DNA of 27,632 nt from JBFGCA01 sp041567315 (GCA_041567315.1 JBFGCA010000062.1:1-27632), one strand, 5' to 3'. Counted from the first letter of the stretch, positions 6,029 to 14,089 are shown. The notes: a model not told the origin generated them from the sequence alone. Program-made: numbers and translations.

Positions 6029-8698
6029 ATGCTGACGATCGCTAACAGGCAAAGGAAGAGGGCCGCGACGGTGGTGGCGGGGACGGCCTGCGGGCTGGCG
6101 CTGGCGCTGCTGCTGGCGGCCTGCGCCTCGGCCCCTCCGCCGCCGGCCGAAACGCCCACCCCTGCCGCCGGGCCCGCCGCCGGAACCCCGGCCGCCGCCG
6201 CCGCTGCGGGGGCCGCTGCGCCGGCCTCCGGGATGGAGATCCTGGGGATCGAGCTTCGCGAGGGTGCGCCGGGCGCGGTGGTCGAGGTCACCACCCGCGG
6301 CGCGCTGGTCTGGACCACCTATCGCGACGGCGAGGAGAAGCTGGTGATCGAGCTTCCGGACAGCCGGCCGGCCCCCGGCGTTGGCGGGGTCGAGGCGTCC
6401 GCCGGGCTGGTGGCGGCGGTCGCGCGGGAGGTGGAGCAGAGCGGCGAGCGTCCGCTCAGCCGGCTGGTGATCAACACCCGCGGCCCCTCCGAGCACTCGG
6501 TGGTGGCCGAGGGCGGACAGCTGCGGGTGGAGATGATCTCCGCCGGGGACGAGTGGGTGGCGGCGGACGAGGCCGAGCTGGCCGAGGCCGACCTGGAGGT
6601 GGCCGAGCTGGCGCCGGCCGCCGAGCCCGCCTGGCCGCCGGCGGCCGCCGAGGAGCCCGCGGCGGAGAGCGCCGTGCAGCCCGCCGGGCCGGAGGAGGCC
6701 GTCGCCGAGCCGGCCGGGCAGCCGGCGTGGGAGGCGGCGGCGGCCGGCCAGGAGGTGGAGGGGGTGCCCGCCACCCGGGTGCAGAACGTCGAGGTGGAGG
6801 CGGACCTGCTGGACACCACGGTGCGGATCCTGGGCGACGGCGACTTCTACTACTCCACCTTCACCCTGCAGTCGCCCGACCGCTTCGTGGTCGACCTGAT
6901 CGGCGTCGTCAACACCGCGCCGCTGTCCAGCATCCCGGTCGACAGCGACCTCGTCGAGCGGGTGCGGGTGGCGCAGTTCAAGCCCCGTCCCGAGCTGGTC
7001 TCGCGGGTGGTGGTCGACCTCCGGCGGCCGGCCGAGGCCGCGGTGGAGCGCCTGCCGGACGGTCTGGTGCTCCGCTTCGCGGCGGCCGAGGTCACCACCC
7101 TGGCCGACGACGTGGCGGCCGGTCTGGCGCCCGAGCCGGAGCCGGCGATGGCGGCGGTCGAGCCGGAGGAGGCGCCGTGGGCGCCGGAGCCGCCGGCCGA
7201 GGGCATGGGGGCGGCGGAGAACGCCACGGTGGGCACCTACGACCTGCCGGAGGTGAAGGCCGCGATCGCCGAGCCGGTCCCGCCGGCGGCGGGCGGCTCG
7301 CCGCTCTACGAGCCCGAGCCGCTGCTCCAGCCGAGTCCGGAGCCGATGAACGGGCCCGACTATCCGGAGGATCTCGCGGCAGCGGCGTCCGAGCTGACCG
7401 CGGCGGCCGGCTACCCGGCGCCGCAGACCGGGGTCTCGGTCTTCGACAGCCAGACGGTGGGCGGTGGCGCCAAGACCTACCAGGGCGAGCCGATGACGAT
7501 GAGTCTCAAGGACGCCGACATCAAGGACGTCCTGCGCTCCTTCGCGCAGATCAGCGGCCTCAACGTGGTCGTCCAGCCCGGGGTGTCGGGAACCGTCACC
7601 GTCGAGCTCACCAACGTGCCCTGGGACCAGGCGCTCGAGCAGATCCTCAAGATCAACAGCCTCGACTACCAGCTCGAGGGCAACATCATGCGGATCGCGC
7701 CGGTCACCCAGCTGCGGGCCGAGGCCGAGGAGCAGCAGCGGCTGCGCCAGGCCCAGGCGCTGTCGATCCCGCTGCGCACCGTCATCAAGCGGGTCAGCTA
7801 CGCCGACGCCCGCCAGGTCGCCAGCCTGCTGCAGAGCGGCGGCGGCGCCAGCCTGATGAGCCAGCGTGGCTCGGTGGTCGTCGATCCCCGCACCAACACG
7901 CTGATCATCAAGGAGCTGCCGACCTTCATGGACACGGTGATCGCGGTGATCGAGAACCTCGACACCCCGGAGCCCCAGGTGATGATCGAGGCGCGGATCA
8001 TCGAGACCACCAAGCGTTTCAGCCGTTCGCTGGGCATCCAGTGGGCGTTCGCTGGTGTGGCCGACGCCGCCCACGGCAACACCACCGATCTCGAGTTCCC
8101 CAACAACGGCACCATCGACGGCGGGGTCTCGCTTTTGACCGGTGGCAGCAACGGCTTCCTCGACATCATGCTCGGCAACGTGCTCAACACCTTCACCCTC
8201 GACGCCACCCTGCAGGCGGCGGAGAACGAAGGTCTGATCAACATCCTCTCGGCACCGCGCATCACCACCCTCAACAACGAGCGGGCGTCGATCCAGAGCG
8301 GTTTGCAGATCCCCATCCAGACGGTGGCCAACAACACGGTCAGCGTGCAGTTCGTCAACGCCACCCTGCGGCTCGACGTCACTCCCCACGTCACCGCCGA
8401 GGGCACCGTGTTGATGGACATCAACATCCAGAAGCGCGAGCCGCAGCTGGCCTTCGCCGTGGTGGGGGCGACCAACGCCCCGATCGCCACCCGCGACGCC
8501 CGCACCCGGGTGATCGTGCGCGACGGCGGGACGGCGGTCATCGGCGGCATCTACGAGGTCTCGTCCGACCAGGGCGAGGACCGGGTGCCGGGTCTGTCCA
8601 ACATCCCGGTGATCAAGCACCTGTTCAAGAACCGGCGGCGCAACGACGAGAACGAGGAGCTGCTGATCTTCATCACCCCCCGGGTGGTCAAGCTCTGA
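6029..8698 (+). CDS. pilQ: Type IV pilus secretin PilQ with AMIN domains and a lipobox
   Basis: PilQ is the outer-membrane secretin ring through which the pilus passes. ATG 6029 is chosen because GGGAGGGAGG lies 8 bases upstream and a clear signal peptide follows; the frame opens further upstream without support. The 889 residues run in order: a signal with lipobox LLAAC (C32); a proline/alanine linker; an AMIN-type beta domain at about 70-165; an acidic alanine-rich linker; a second AMIN domain at about 252-345; a long linker; an STN/N0 domain (MSLKDADIKDVLRSFAQISG, from about 490); an N1 domain; and the secretin channel with the QVMIEARIIE, LSAPRITTLNN and VPGLSNIPVIKHLF motifs. The AMIN domains are expected to bind peptidoglycan. 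The lipobox is unusual for a secretin. Confidence 0.95.
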   Translation: MLTIANRQRKRAATVVAGTACGLALALLLAACASAPPPPAETPTPAAGPAAGTPAAAAAAGAAAPASGMEILGIELREGAPGAVVEVTTRGALVWTTYRDGEEKLVIELPDSRPAPGVGGVEASAGLVAAVAREVEQSGERPLSRLVINTRGPSEHSVVAEGGQLRVEMISAGDEWVAADEAELAEADLEVAELAPAAEPAWPPAAAEEPAAESAVQPAGPEEAVAEPAGQPAWEAAAAGQEVEGVPATRVQNVEVEADLLDTTVRILGDGDFYYSTFTLQSPDRFVVDLIGVVNTAPLSSIPVDSDLVERVRVAQFKPRPELVSRVVVDLRRPAEAAVERLPDGLVLRFAAAEVTTLADDVAAGLAPEPEPAMAAVEPEEAPWAPEPPAEGMGAAENATVGTYDLPEVKAAIAEPVPPAAGGSPLYEPEPLLQPSPEPMNGPDYPEDLAAAASELTAAAGYPAPQTGVSVFDSQTVGGGAKTYQGEPMTMSLKDADIKDVLRSFAQISGLNVVVQPGVSGTVTVELTNVPWDQALEQILKINSLDYQLEGNIMRIAPVTQLRAEAEEQQRLRQAQALSIPLRTVIKRVSYADARQVASLLQSGGGASLMSQRGSVVVDPRTNTLIIKELPTFMDTVIAVIENLDTPEPQVMIEARIIETTKRFSRSLGIQWAFAGVADAAHGNTTDLEFPNNGTIDGGVSLLTGGSNGFLDIMLGNVLNTFTLDATLQAAENEGLINILSAPRITTLNNERASIQSGLQIPIQTVANNTVSVQFVNATLRLDVTPHVTAEGTVLMDINIQKREPQLAFAVVGATNAPIATRDARTRVIVRDGGTAVIGGIYEVSSDQGEDRVPGLSNIPVIKHLFKNRRRNDENEELLIFITPRVVKL

Positions 8699-8714
8699 GC
8701 TGGAGGAGCCGGCT

Positions 8715-9275
8715 ATGCGTGCACTCGGCAAGATTCTGATCGCGCTGGCGCTGGTGGCGCTGGTGGCGGGCTGCGAGGCCCGCACCGACAAGACCGACGG
8801 CGGCGGGGTCCTGCTCTCGATCACCGACTTCGACGGTCTACCGGTCGGGGTGAGCGTCAACACGACGGTGGCCCTCGGCGGCTTCGTGTCGATCGACGAG
8901 ATCGAGATCGAGAACGTGCCCAAGGACCCCACCGGGGTGACCAGCGATCTGATGAACGTGGAGATCCGCTCCTACGAGGTCAGCTTCACACGGGCCGACC
9001 GCGGGACCCGGGTGCCGACCACGTTCACCCGCGGTCTGTTCGGGGTGGCGCCGGTAGCCGGCACCCTGATGATCGAGGGCCTGCCGGTGCTGGGTCCCGA
9101 TCAGTTCGACCAGCCGCCGCTGGAGGACCTGCTGTTCGCCAACGGCGGTTTCGACAAGGAGACCGGGACGGCCCGCGTCGTCCTCAACTGCCGCCTCATC
9201 TTCTTCGGGCGGACGCTGTCCGGCGACGCGGTACAGACGGCCCCGGCGTTTTTCACCATTGACTTCGTGCCCTAA
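8715..9275 (+). CDS. Predicted lipoprotein of unknown function, downstream of pilQ
   Basis: The 186-residue product starts at ATG 8715 with GGAGGAG about 9 bases upstream. It has a textbook lipoprotein signal (MRALGKILIALALVALVAGC, lipid cysteine 20). The mature part is rich in beta-prone stretches, alternating V/I/T residues with acidic loops, and includes SYEVSFTRADRGTRVPTTF and a C-terminal VVLNCRLIFFGRTLSGD. One further cysteine lies near residue 155. I do not recognise the family. It sits 16 bases after pilQ and 18 before the IPT/TIG lipoprotein, so it is probably co-transcribed with the pilus genes and anchored in the outer membrane. A role as a pilus-associated or surface lipoprotein is inferred from position only. 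Confidence 0.85.
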   Translation: MRALGKILIALALVALVAGCEARTDKTDGGGVLLSITDFDGLPVGVSVNTTVALGGFVSIDEIEIENVPKDPTGVTSDLMNVEIRSYEVSFTRADRGTRVPTTFTRGLFGVAPVAGTLMIEGLPVLGPDQFDQPPLEDLLFANGGFDKETGTARVVLNCRLIFFGRTLSGDAVQTAPAFFTIDFVP

Positions 9276-9293
9276 GGCTGGCGGAGGGTGGTC

Positions 9294-10490
9294 ATGAGCC
9301 GATCGCGCAAACAACGATTCCTGCTGGGCCTGGCGGTCGCGGTGCCGGTCCTGGCGCTGGCTCTGTCCTGCTCGACCGACTCGCCGACCGAGCCGGACCA
9401 GGTGCCGCCGCCGCCGCCCGCACCGGGCGGGGCCTGGAACATCACGGTCAACGTTCGGCCGGCGGTGCTGGTGTTCTCCGCCAACTCGAGCCTGATCGAG
9501 CCGTCGACGGTGATCGTCAGGGTCCGGCGGGCGGGGAGCGGTGAGCCACCCCCCAACGGCACGACCGTCGTGCTGACCACCTCGCTGGGTGAGTTCGAGA
9601 CCCTGGGCAGCGGCTTCCAGTCGGCGGTGCTCTCGCTGCTGGCGGGCGACGCCCAGGTGCTGATGTTCCCCAGCAGCATCACCGGCAACGGGGTGGTCAC
9701 CGCCCAGCTCGAAGGCAGCGTCGGCCAGGCGGCGATCACCGTCCGCGACGAAGAGACGCTGTTCATCACCGCCATCACGCCGCTCACCGGCTCCCAGGTC
9801 GGGGGAACCCGGGTGACCATCAACGGCACCGGCTTCACCGAGCCGCTGCAGGTGTTCTTCAACCTGGGCGAGTCGGTCCCGGCGCCGGTGGAGCGGGTGG
9901 CCCGCAACGGCACCTTCGTGCGGGTGCAGTCGCCGCCGGTGTTCAACCCCGACGCCTTCTTCGAGGTCGAGGCCTGCGACGCCGATGGTGACGGCGAGGA
10001 GGACGGCGAGCGCAAGCTGCCCACCCGCTCCGACATCGAGATCGTCATGCGCGAGGGCACGGTGACCACGGCGGGCCTGTCCAGCGGCTTCACCTATCTG
10101 CCGTCCGACCCCTTCTGCCGCGAGCCGCCCGAAGACCCCGAGCCGCCGGGGGCTCCTTTCATCCTCAGCGTCGAGCCCAACACCGGACCCGACGAGGGCG
10201 GCACCGCGGTGGTGCTGACGGGGCGCAACTTCCGGCGCCCGCTGCGGCTGTTCTTCCAGAACAAGCTGGCGACCATCACCTCTTCGACCTCGACGCGGAT
10301 CAACGCCATCACGCCGCCGGGCGACCTGGAGCTCCAGGAGTGCGACGACGACGGCGACGGCATCATCGGTCTCAAGACGTTCGACACCCCGGTGCTGGTG
10401 AGCGTCGAGCTGCAGGACGGTCAGTCGGACTCCTTGCAGAACGGCTTCACCTATCTGGCCGACTTCCCGGGCGCCTGCATCGGCGACTGA
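9294..10490 (+). CDS. Lipoprotein with two IPT/TIG-type repeats and DxDGDG loops
   Basis: ATG 9294 is preferred over the in-frame GTG 9288 because GGAGG ends 6 bases before it. The 398-residue product has a lipoprotein signal ending LALSC (C26), then a proline-rich spacer and an Ig-like domain (about 48-155) resembling invasin-type Big domains. Two IPT/TIG repeats follow, starting at FITAITPLTGSQVGGTRVTI (about 157) and FILSVEPNTGPDEGGTAVVL (about 288). Each repeat carries an ECD/ACD plus DGDG loop (CDADGDGEEDGE and CDDDGDGI), resembling calcium-binding DxDxDG loops, and each ends GFTYL followed by a cysteine. The protein is presumably exported. Binding or adhesion is plausible for the fold, but the ligand is unknown. 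Confidence 0.87.
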   Translation: MSRSRKQRFLLGLAVAVPVLALALSCSTDSPTEPDQVPPPPPAPGGAWNITVNVRPAVLVFSANSSLIEPSTVIVRVRRAGSGEPPPNGTTVVLTTSLGEFETLGSGFQSAVLSLLAGDAQVLMFPSSITGNGVVTAQLEGSVGQAAITVRDEETLFITAITPLTGSQVGGTRVTINGTGFTEPLQVFFNLGESVPAPVERVARNGTFVRVQSPPVFNPDAFFEVEACDADGDGEEDGERKLPTRSDIEIVMREGTVTTAGLSSGFTYLPSDPFCREPPEDPEPPGAPFILSVEPNTGPDEGGTAVVLTGRNFRRPLRLFFQNKLATITSSTSTRINAITPPGDLELQECDDDGDGIIGLKTFDTPVLVSVELQDGQSDSLQNGFTYLADFPGACIGD

Positions 10491-10511
10491 TCCCGGGCGC
10501 CACGACCGGCA

Positions 10512-10538
10512 GCCGGCGGCCCGCCTCGGGCCGCCGGC
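10512..10538 (+). terminator. Strong hairpin after the IPT/TIG lipoprotein gene
   Basis: A perfect 12-base stem (10512-10523 with 10527-10538) closes a 3-base loop, 21 bases after the stop codon. Only TTT follows, so it is not a classic intrinsic terminator. It could still act as a terminator or mRNA 3' stabiliser at the end of the pil transcript. Confidence 0.5.
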
Positions 10539-10630
10539 CGCGCCTTTGCCGTGGGCTTCACATTCTCCCGCTGCAGGGCGGCCGGGCCTCTACGGTCGCT
10601 CGCTGCTAGACGCGCCGCGGCCGGGGTGCG

Positions 10631-10636
10631 TATACT
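10631..10636 (+). promoter_or_regulatory. Possible -10 hexamer of the PKD lipoprotein gene
   Basis: TATACT lies 10 bases before ATG 10647, after a GC-rich stretch with no recognisable -35. If used, the mRNA would be nearly leaderless. It matches the TATACT found upstream of the TPR gene. Confidence 0.3.
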
Positions 10637-10646
10637 GCATCGAGTG

Positions 10647-11954
10647 ATGCGCCGCCGCTCCGCCGGTCTCCTGGCCCTGCTGCTGCTCGGCTCCGTGGTC
10701 TGCGACAAGGCCACGCCGGTGGCGCCGACCGGCACCACCATCACCCTCAGCGTCAACCCCACCAGCATCGCCGCCCAGGGCGAGCAGGCGACGGTGACCG
10801 CCATCGTGCGGCGCGACAACGGCTCGCCGGTCAATCCCGGCACCGAGGTCAACTTCTCCACCAGCCTCGGGGTGATCGAGACCACCCCGGTGCCCACCGA
10901 CGACCGCGGCCTCGCCGAGACCGTCCTGCGCGGCGCCGGGCAGGTGGGCATGGCGACGGTGACCGCCAGCTCGGGGGCCGCCGCCGACGCCACCGCCGAG
11001 GTGCGGATCGGCTCGCTGGCCGACTCGCTGACCCTGGTGGCGACCCCCTCGTCGTTGCCCCGGAGCTTCAGCGAGCCCCAGGTGATCAAGCTGGTGGCGA
11101 CGGTGCGCGACGACGAGGGCCGGTTGCTCAACGAGTTCGGGGTCAACTTCGAGGCCGAGGTCGGCAGCCTGTCTTCAGCCGGCGGCACGGTGCTGACCAA
11201 CACACCCTGCCCCGACGACCCGGGGGGCACCGGGTCGCCGGGGGTGGCCTGCGATCTGCTGACGGTGACCGAGGCGGACCTCGACTTCCTGCAGGACGTC
11301 TTCTTCCTGGTCAGCGCCTTCGCCTCCGCCGCCGGGGGCGGACTGCTGCAGGTGGACGCCGAGGTCGACGTCGCCGGTGGCGCCGAGTTCCTGTCGCTGC
11401 AGGCCACCCCGGCCTCGATCCGCGAGACCGGCGGCTCGACCGAGCTGCGGGCCCTGGTCCAGGACGACAACGGCGAGCCGCTCGACGGCGTCGCCGTCAA
11501 CTTCATCACCGAGGTGGGCACCCTCGACTCGGGCGGCGGCATCCGGCGGACCGACCTCAACGGCGAGGCCATCGACACCCTGACCGTGACCGCCGGCCAG
11601 ATCGGCTCGCTGACCACCACCAGCTTCCAGGTGCGGGCCCGCACCGTGGCCTCCGACGGCACCCAGCTGGAGGCCACCTTCGACGTCCGCATCCAGGCCA
11701 CCATTCCCAAGGCCAACTTCATCTTCACGCTGCTGCCCGACTTCGTGGTGGTCTTCGACGCCAGCCTGACCACCGGCGAGCCGCCGCTGATCTACCGCTG
11801 GGACTTCGGCGACCAGTCGCCGATCGTCGAGGGCGAGGACCAGGTGGTGGTCGAGCACCAGTACGCCGACGGCACCGCCCGCAGCGTCACCCTGACCGTC
11901 TCCAACGAGTTCGGCGTCGGCCTGGCCACCAAGACCGTCACCCCGCAGCCCTAG
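10647..11954 (+). CDS. Lipoprotein with Big-1-like repeats and a C-terminal PKD domain
   Basis: ATG 10647 is chosen because the next residues form a signal, MRRRSAGLLALLLLGSVVC; the frame is open upstream to 10551 but without signal or coding character. C19 sits in a weak lipobox (SVVC). The 435-residue product then has three invasin-like Ig repeats: ITLSVNPTSIAAQGEQATVTAIV, then LTLVATPSSLPRSFSEPQVIKLVATVRD, then LSLQATPASIRETGGSTELRALVQDDNGEPL. These share the 'D..G.PL.GV.VNF.T..G.L' pattern. A PKD domain with YRWDFGDQSPIVEGEDQVVVEHQY ends the protein. Such domains are common in exported adhesins and surface scaffolds. Separated by 156 bases and a hairpin from the previous gene, it may have its own promoter. 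Its TAG stop lies at the border of a small repeat. Confidence 0.87.
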   Translation: MRRRSAGLLALLLLGSVVCDKATPVAPTGTTITLSVNPTSIAAQGEQATVTAIVRRDNGSPVNPGTEVNFSTSLGVIETTPVPTDDRGLAETVLRGAGQVGMATVTASSGAAADATAEVRIGSLADSLTLVATPSSLPRSFSEPQVIKLVATVRDDEGRLLNEFGVNFEAEVGSLSSAGGTVLTNTPCPDDPGGTGSPGVACDLLTVTEADLDFLQDVFFLVSAFASAAGGGLLQVDAEVDVAGGAEFLSLQATPASIRETGGSTELRALVQDDNGEPLDGVAVNFITEVGTLDSGGGIRRTDLNGEAIDTLTVTAGQIGSLTTTSFQVRARTVASDGTQLEATFDVRIQATIPKANFIFTLLPDFVVVFDASLTTGEPPLIYRWDFGDQSPIVEGEDQVVVEHQYADGTARSVTLTVSNEFGVGLATKTVTPQP

Positions 11955-12017
11955 CAGCCCGCGGTATAGCCCTGGCGGCTCCGCGGCGGAAGTCCGCCCG
12001 GCCGTCTACCGGCCGGG
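11951..12017. repeat. Partial relative of the CTAG-CAGCCCG element, with hairpin
   Basis: CTAGCAGCCCGCGG at 11951-11964 matches the left end of the element at 26454. After about 20 unrelated bases, GGAAGTCCGCCCGGCCGTCT resembles the next block of the copy at 27491 (GGAAGTCCACCGGCCCGTCT). A strong hairpin (stem 11997-12004 with 12010-12017, 5-base loop) follows. The CTAG supplies the TAG stop of the preceding lipoprotein gene. No right terminal repeat is visible, so this is a degenerate or truncated copy. The hairpin may also act as a terminator. Confidence 0.4.
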
Positions 12018-12022
12018 TCCCC

Positions 12023-12031
12023 TGGTATACT
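12023..12031 (+). promoter_or_regulatory. Extended -10 promoter of the TPR-roadblock-acc genes
   Basis: TGG-TATACT is an extended -10 (TGn plus hexamer) about 59 bases before the TPR gene start. No good -35 is visible, which extended -10 promoters can do without. The leader contains a C/T-rich stretch just before the ATG. Confidence 0.4.
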
Positions 12032-12089
12032 TCCAGCCGGCTCAAGGACTTGCGGGCGGAGTGTCTCAGCCACTGCGCCCCTTTTTTCT

Positions 12090-13223
12090 ATGAACGAAGG
12101 ACGATCCGAGCGGGCGGGCCTGGAGGGGCTGCGCCGGCGTTGGGAGGGCGAGCCCACTCCCCAGCTGTCGCTGCAGCTGGCGGAGGAGTACCGGCGCCAC
12201 GGCCGGCCCGCGCAGGCGGTCGAGGTGCTCGAGAAAGCGCTCGAGAGCCACCCCCGCCACCTGGCGGCGCGGGTGGCGCTGGCGCGCTTCCGGGTCGAGC
12301 TGGGTGAGCTCGAGGGGGCGCGCGGGGCGCTCGAGCAGGTGGTGGAGCAGGATCCCACCCACCTGGTGGCCAACAAACTGCTGGTCAACGTCTACCTCGG
12401 TCTCGGCGTGGTGCGGCAGGCCCGCGACCGGCTCGACCTCTACACCCTGCTCAACGCCAGCGACCCGGAGATCGAGCGGCTGCGGGAACGGGTGGAGCGC
12501 GGTACCGCGCCCCCCTCTGAGCCCCCATCCGAGCCCGCCTCGGCAGCCGCCCCGGCACCGCCCGGGCCGCCACCGCAGGCTCCGGCCGAGGCCTCCGAGC
12601 GGCCGCCGGAGCGGGAACGGACCGAGCCCGCCGCCGAGCCGCTGCCGGGTGGCAACGGCCGGCCGGCGGCCGGCGGCGACAAGCCGTTCCCCGGGCTTTG
12701 GCGCGGGGTGGGCGGGACGACCTACTGGCGGCGGCTGGCCGAGGAAGCGATCTTCGGCTGGCCGGTGCCGGCGGTGGTCGAGCCGCCGGCCCCACCGGAA
12801 GCCGAGCCGCCGGAGGTCGAGGCCATCGAGCCCGAGACGTTCGAGCCCCAAACCCTCGAGCCCCAAACCCTCGAGCCCGAAACGCGGCAACCCGAGACGC
12901 CGCTACCGGCGGCGGCGCCGGCACCCAGCGGGCCGACCGTCACCCTGGCCCGGCTCTATCTCGAACAGGGCCACCGGACGGAGGCGGAGGCCACCCTCCG
13001 CGAGGTGCTCGAGCGCACCCCCGGCGATGCGGAGGCCGAGCGGCTGCTGGCCACCCTCGAGGCGCCGGCGCCGCCCCGGCCGGACGCGGGCGGCCGCCTG
13101 AGCGCCGCCGAGCTGCTGGCCGGGGCGCCCCCGGAGGCACTGGCCGATCCCCACCGCCGGCGCGCCCTGCTGCTGGAGCGCTACCGGCAGCGGTTGCGGC
13201 AGGCAAGGAACGAGGATGTTTGA
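12090..13223 (+). CDS. TPR-repeat protein with proline/glutamate-rich linker
   Basis: This 377-residue protein has no signal peptide or membrane segment and is predicted to be cytoplasmic. An N-terminal TPR block (about 22-135) includes LSLQLAEEYRRHGRPAQAVEVLEKALESHPRHLAARVALARF and further helical repeats. A long P/E/A-rich disordered linker follows, with five tandem pentapeptides at 246-270. A last TPR (about 284-325: TVTLARLYLEQGHRTEAEATLREVLERTPGDAEAERLL) lies near the C terminus. No Shine-Dalgarno is seen before ATG 12090. Its end overlaps the Roadblock gene by 8 bases, so the two are probably made together and may interact. The specific role is unknown; the first gene of the transcript leading to accBC. 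Confidence 0.85.
   Translation: MNEGRSERAGLEGLRRRWEGEPTPQLSLQLAEEYRRHGRPAQAVEVLEKALESHPRHLAARVALARFRVELGELEGARGALEQVVEQDPTHLVANKLLVNVYLGLGVVRQARDRLDLYTLLNASDPEIERLRERVERGTAPPSEPPSEPASAAAPAPPGPPPQAPAEASERPPERERTEPAAEPLPGGNGRPAAGGDKPFPGLWRGVGGTTYWRRLAEEAIFGWPVPAVVEPPAPPEAEPPEVEAIEPETFEPQTLEPQTLEPETRQPETPLPAAAPAPSGPTVTLARLYLEQGHRTEAEATLREVLERTPGDAEAERLLATLEAPAPPRPDAGGRLSAAELLAGAPPEALADPHRRRALLLERYRQRLRQARNEDV
12825..12899 (+). repeat. Five tandem 15-base coding repeats
   Basis: Five in-frame 15-base units encode IEPET, FEPQT, LEPQT, LEPET and RQPET in the linker of the TPR protein. The third unit repeats the second except for one base. Such a block can gain or lose units by slippage without a frameshift, changing linker length. 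Confidence 0.85.
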
Positions 13224-13575
13224 AGCGCGGCTCCGGCGGCTCCTGGACCGCGTCGACGGTGCCCTGGCGGTGTCGCTGGTGGCGGCGGACGGCATCGCCG
13301 TGGAGTCCTGCGAGGCCGACGACCGGGGCCCCGACCTCGAGGTGCTGGCGGCCGAGCTCCTGGACCAGGTGCGGGCGATCTCCGACGACCACCGCGAGCT
13401 CGGGGTCGGGGAGGTGTGCCAGTTCTCGATCTCGACCGACCGCTACGACATCCTGGTCAGCGCGCTGACCGAGGACTACTATCTGCTGCTCGTACTGGGC
13501 GCCCGCGGCGCCTACGGCCGGGCGCGGTTCGAGCTGCGCCGGGCGCGGCTCGACTTCGAGGAGGACCTGGTCTGA
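13216..13575 (+). CDS. Roadblock/LC7 domain protein
   Basis: This 119-residue protein is essentially one Roadblock/LC7 domain: LRRLLDRVDGALAVSLVAADGIAVESC, then a helix (LEVLAAELLDQVRAISDDH) and strands FSISTDRYDILVSALTEDYYLLLVLG. Known bacterial relatives such as MglB act as dimers that regulate small Ras-like GTPases in polarity and motility. No MglA-type GTPase is in this window. ATG 13216 overlaps the TPR gene end by 8 bases (ATGTTTGA), which implies translational coupling and perhaps a TPR-Roadblock complex. A link to the nearby pilus genes is possible but only positional. Confidence 0.82.
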   Translation: MFEARLRRLLDRVDGALAVSLVAADGIAVESCEADDRGPDLEVLAAELLDQVRAISDDHRELGVGEVCQFSISTDRYDILVSALTEDYYLLLVLGARGAYGRARFELRRARLDFEEDLV

Positions 13576-13606
13576 GCCGCGGACTCGGATGGGTCCGGAG
13601 GACGGT

Positions 13607-14089
13607 GTGCTGACTTTCGAGCAGATCAAGGAGCTGATCGAGCTGGTGGCCCGGCACGGTCTCCAGGCGGTGGAGGTCGAGCGCTCGGGCTTCCGGGTGC
13701 GGATCGACGGCAAGGCGGCACGGCCGTTGGTGGCGGCCGCCGCGGCCGCGGCGTCCGCCGAGGGCACCGGGGCGCCGCCGCCGGGCGAGGCGCCGGAGGA
13801 GGCCGCTCCGGTGGCCGAGAGCGCGGCGCCGGCGCCGGCCGAGTCCGAGGCCCACGTCTTGAGGTCGCCGATCGTCGGCACCTTCTACCGGTCGCCGAGC
13901 CCGGGGTCCGAGCCGTACGTCGAGATCGGCGACCGCGTCAAGACCGGACAGGTGCTGTGCATCGTCGAAGCCATGAAGCTGATGAACGAGATCGAGTCGG
14001 ACGCCGACGGCGTCGTCGAGCGCATCTTTCCGCAGAACGCCGAGCCGGTGGAGTTCGGCGAGCCGCTGTTCGCGATCCGCCAGGACTAG
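13607..14089 (+). CDS. accB: Acetyl-CoA carboxylase biotin carboxyl carrier protein
   Basis: AccB carries the biotin that shuttles CO2 from biotin carboxylase to the carboxyltransferase in the first step of fatty acid synthesis. GTG 13607 is preferred because GGAGG ends 5 bases upstream and MLTFEQIKELIELV is the typical N terminus; ATG 13589 is the in-frame alternative, 6 codons longer. The 160-residue product has a short N-terminal helical domain, an A/P/E-rich linker (about 40-80), and a C-terminal biotinyl domain (SPIVGTFYRSPSPGSEPYVEIGDRVKTGQVLCIVEAMKLMNEIES, split here only for reading) with the biotin lysine K124 in EAMKL. The thumb-like YRSPSPGSEPY segment is typical of AccB. It is followed by accC after 44 bases. 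Confidence 0.95.
   Translation: MLTFEQIKELIELVARHGLQAVEVERSGFRVRIDGKAARPLVAAAAAAASAEGTGAPPPGEAPEEAAPVAESAAPAPAESEAHVLRSPIVGTFYRSPSPGSEPYVEIGDRVKTGQVLCIVEAMKLMNEIESDADGVVERIFPQNAEPVEFGEPLFAIRQD

Noticed and set aside
5984..8932. 982-codon minus-strand open frame opposite pilQ
   Set aside because: It is a shadow of the pilQ codon pattern, rich in H, R, G and L with no recognisable domain.
12825..12899. CRISPR-like array
   Set aside because: The repeats are contiguous 15-base coding units without spacers.
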